A program made the position numbers and the translations under genes. From CAYVWB01 sp964455395 (GTDB lineage: Bacteria > Desulfobacterota > Desulfovibrionia > Desulfovibrionales > Desulfovibrionaceae): a stretch of DNA of 53,794 nt. Location: NCBI GenBank assembly GCA_964455395.1, contig CAYVWB010000024.1, forward strand, positions 1 through 53,794, in the 5' to 3' direction. Within the stretch, counting starts at the first letter, position 1, and each line of letters starts with the position of its first letter. Positions 52,016-53,794 of the stretch are shown one piece after another. The notes beneath the pieces are model-generated. The model saw nothing but the letters and a program-made list of their open reading frames with translations, made no database searches and had not been told where the DNA came from.

Positions 52016-52098
52016 GTTGCTCGCAAATCTTTCGCGAGGCTTGTGAATGGCGAACGCTGGGCAAGACACGCGGCACAGACGCCACGGACGCCGCCGCC

Positions 52099-52524
52099 AT
52101 GCCCATGCCCATGCTCATCCGCACACTCACCCACGAGGACATCGCATCCAAGCACCTGAACAAGCTCCGGCGCTACAGGCTGCCCCGCGACGACTTCTTC
52201 ACGACGTTCAAGGGGCGTCTGCTCGCGTTTTACAGGGAAGGCCTCACCGGGTTGGACCGGGAGCGGTTCGCCTCCAACTACCTGGACAGCATCGCCGTCT
52301 TCATGACGCTGAAGGGACAGTTCCTCGTCTATTACACAGTGGAGTTCATCAGCAACGAGTACACGTCCGGACGGCGCTCCTTCATCAAGTTGCTGGATGA
52401 CATGGAGCACCTGAAGATCTTCATCGGTCGGATGCGGTACAACAACGACGATCTCTACAAGCCCATCATCCTCAGCGAAGTGCGCAGCCGCGCAGGCAAC
52501 GAAGAGCTGGTCGCCGCGGAGTGA
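52099..52524 (+). CDS. Hypothetical protein, about 141 residues
   Basis: I do not recognise this family. The translation is typical of a soluble helical protein: LTHEDIASKHLNKLRRYRLP, DDFFTTFKGRLLAFYREGLT, a central FMTLKGQFLVYYTVEFISNE and YTSGRRSFIKLLDDMEHLKI. The C-terminus has RMRYNNDDLYKPIILSEV. ATG codons at 52099, 52105 and 52111 are all possible starts and none has a clear ribosome site; the open frame extends upstream to 51946 through non-coding-looking sequence. Four 11-bp direct repeats lie about 85 bp upstream and may control it. Confidence 0.75.
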   Translation: MPMPMLIRTLTHEDIASKHLNKLRRYRLPRDDFFTTFKGRLLAFYREGLTGLDRERFASNYLDSIAVFMTLKGQFLVYYTVEFISNEYTSGRRSFIKLLDDMEHLKIFIGRMRYNNDDLYKPIILSEVRSRAGNEELVAAE

Positions 52525-52583
52525 CGCCACGGCGCTTCCGGCTGCGTCGGCAGACGCGCGGTAGGGGGCCCGCAGCGTGCGAC

Positions 52584-53477
52584 TCAGTTCAGAATGTAGT
52601 CCATGGGGTCGGTCACGCGGCCTTTGCGGTGCACTTCGTAGTGGAGGTGCGGCCCCGTGCTGCGGCCGGTGTTGCCCACGAAAGCCACCACATCCCCGCG
52701 CTTGACGCGCGTCCCCACCTCGACGTTGAAGCCGTTGGTGTGCGCGTAGCGCGTTTTCGTGTTGTCGGTGTGGGTGATCTCCAGGGTCAGCCCGTAGGAA
52801 GAGAAGCGCTCCGCGAAGGTGACCACGCCGTCCGCCGGAGCCAGGATGGGCGTCCCTTTGTCTGCGGTGATGTCGATGCCTTTGTGCATGTCGCGGCGTC
52901 CCGTCACGGGGTTCACCCGGTAGCCGAAGGGAGACGCGAAGCGGCCCCGCACCGGCCAGATGGAGGGGATGCGCGCCAGCGTGGCTTCCTGCACGATCAA
53001 CCCATCCAGAAGGTCCTGCTGCATGGTCTCTTGGAGAGCCAGGGTGACGGCCATGTCGTCGAGCACGGCGTGGAGCTGGCGGCCCATGGCCCGTTCGCGC
53101 AACGCGGGCGCTGCGGGCAGCGTGGGAGCTGGCGCGCCCATGCCCATCGTGCTGCGCGCGTCGGGCTCCAGGCTGAGCATCACGGCGAGTTTTCCGTTCA
53201 AGCTGCGGATGCGTTCCACATCCTTGTGCAGCACATGCGCTCGGTGCGCCTTGCGCAGCAGCTCGGCGTGCTGTTGCTGGATGACTCGCTCCAGGCTGCG
53301 CGCTTCCCGTACGAGGGCTTGGCGCTCCTGGGCGCGGCTCCACAAGTGGAACGCGGAAACCGTCAAGAGCACGGCGACAAGGCCCAGCAGCCACGGTGTG
53401 GCGCTCCACCAGGGCACGCTGCGGCAGGAGCCGCTGTCGCCTTGGAACACGAGCAGTCTGTATCGCGTGAGGGGCAT
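52584..53477 (-). CDS. Membrane-anchored M23-family peptidase (LytM/lysostaphin-type) with coiled coil
   Basis: This 297-residue protein has one membrane helix near the N-terminus (TPWLLGLVAVLLTVSAFHLW), a coiled-coil region (ALVREARSLERVIQQQHAEL, about residues 53-110), and a C-terminal M23 domain. Zinc-site motifs are intact: HKGIDI (HxxxD, about residue 196) and HLHYEV (HxH, about residue 279), with RFASPFGYRVNPVTG upstream and VGNTGRSTGPHLHYEVHRKG spanning the second site. It is probably an active peptidoglycan endopeptidase or a morphogenesis factor. It converges with the small gene ending at 52524 with 59 bp between; no clear terminator is seen. Confidence 0.93.
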   Translation of the reverse strand: MPLTRYRLLVFQGDSGSCRSVPWWSATPWLLGLVAVLLTVSAFHLWSRAQERQALVREARSLERVIQQQHAELLRKAHRAHVLHKDVERIRSLNGKLAVMLSLEPDARSTMGMGAPAPTLPAAPALRERAMGRQLHAVLDDMAVTLALQETMQQDLLDGLIVQEATLARIPSIWPVRGRFASPFGYRVNPVTGRRDMHKGIDITADKGTPILAPADGVVTFAERFSSYGLTLEITHTDNTKTRYAHTNGFNVEVGTRVKRGDVVAFVGNTGRSTGPHLHYEVHRKGRVTDPMDYILN

Positions 53478-53794
53478 GGCGTCGTCGTGGGGTGAGTGGT
53501 GTGGGGTCGCGCGCCGTGGTCGTCGTGGTCGTCGTGGTCGTCGAGATGAGGCGAGAGTCCATGCGCACAGGCCCTGCCCTGCGGAGCGGGCGTAGCGCCT
53601 GCAGGCCGCCAGCGGTCCGTTCGCGGCTCCGGGAGAGTGTAGTCAGTCTGCTGACAACGTCAAGCGCAGAGGGGGCCTTCTGTCGGACGAACGCCGTGGA
53701 ACAGTTCGGGATCAATGAGGATTCGTATGAGCGCGCGGCGCCGTTCAACACGGGAATTTGCGGGGGGGGCGGGGTGATCGGCGGGGTTTCGCTG
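53478..53794. other. Upstream region of the M23 peptidase gene with short repeats
   Basis: No gene is supported up to the window edge. Near 53513-53545 the unit cgtcgtggt is tandemly repeated about three times. A promoter-like pair for the M23 gene is listed separately. Confidence 0.4.
53636..53663 (-). promoter_or_regulatory. Candidate promoter of the M23 peptidase gene with internal inverted repeat
   Basis: On the minus strand TTGACG (53663-53658) and TACACT (53641-53636) are 16 bp apart. The spacer contains GTCAG-TCTG-CTGAC (53642-53655), an inverted repeat that could be an operator. The leader would be about 150 nt. Confidence 0.4.

Larger units (their letters stand above)
51697..52098. 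other. Divergent intergenic region with AT-rich promoter patch and 11-bp repeats
   Basis: No gene is supported. The region holds an AT-rich patch (about 51855-51895) with promoter-like elements for both strands and four tandem 11-bp repeats (listed separately). A small hairpin CTCGC/GCGAG lies at 52020-52038. The start of the downstream small gene is uncertain, so part of the right end may be coding. Confidence 0.5.

Noticed and set aside
1..53794. CRISPR array
   Set aside because: The only regular repeats are short tandem units (9-17 bp) without spacers; no 24-37-bp repeats with unique spacers were seen.

Overview
The window is high-GC, gene-dense bacterial DNA with many 4-bp ATGA/GTGA gene overlaps. 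A tungsten-type aldehyde:ferredoxin oxidoreductase, a DUF362 ferredoxin protein, a very large class I adenylate cyclase, a sigma-54 activator and an NHLM-type peptide exporter together suggest a Desulfovibrio-like (deltaproteobacterial) anaerobe. This assignment is inference from gene content; no rRNA or marker gene is present.

Region 1 (about 1-20,760) is a biosynthetic gene cluster for a ribosomally made, modified peptide (RiPP). It opens with the C-terminal part of a sigma-54-dependent activator, followed by three translationally coupled cobalamin-binding radical SAM paralogs that all carry an unusual CX4CX2C cluster motif. A convergent minus-strand operon encodes the export machine: HlyD-type adaptor, C39 peptidase/ABC exporter, second NHLM-type ABC protein, and a periplasmic-binding lipoprotein whose start overlaps the ABC gene. 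Divergently, YcaO, a long TfuA-like protein and a glycosyltransferase form a plus-strand operon. The only precursor found is on the minus strand at 20341-20619: 92 residues, a Nif11-type leader ending in VAGG, and a 20-residue core made of Gly, Ala and Val plus one Ser, one Thr and one Trp, with no Cys. The model I infer is C-methylation by the radical SAM enzymes, backbone thioamidation by YcaO/TfuA, possible glycosylation, then leader cleavage and export by the peptidase-exporter.

Region 2 (20,823-27,660) holds a small ORF that looks like the start of a GAF-domain protein, an 872-residue MscS-family channel, a CNNM/CorC-type membrane protein, and a decayed integrative element beside a tRNA-Ser(CGA) gene. 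The decayed element is a mosaic of an N-terminal P4-type integrase fragment, an IS3 OrfA tail with an internal stop, and the truncated start of a PD-(D/E)XK nuclease resembling anti-phage Cap4-type enzymes.

Region 3 (27,661-45,246) is mostly housekeeping: moaA, an alkaline-phosphatase-superfamily enzyme, a UvrD/PcrA helicase, thiL, a tightly overlapping bioB-bioY-trmO-AOR run followed by a class II aldolase, a DUF362 ferredoxin protein, an HD-GYP protein and a GT2 glycosyltransferase.

Region 4 (45,247-53,794) holds a 1,306-residue class I adenylate cyclase with a repeat-rich N-terminal half, a DUF1848 protein paired with a PBP4-type D,D-carboxypeptidase, a small protein behind four 11-bp direct repeats of PhoB/OmpR-operator type, and an M23 peptidase.
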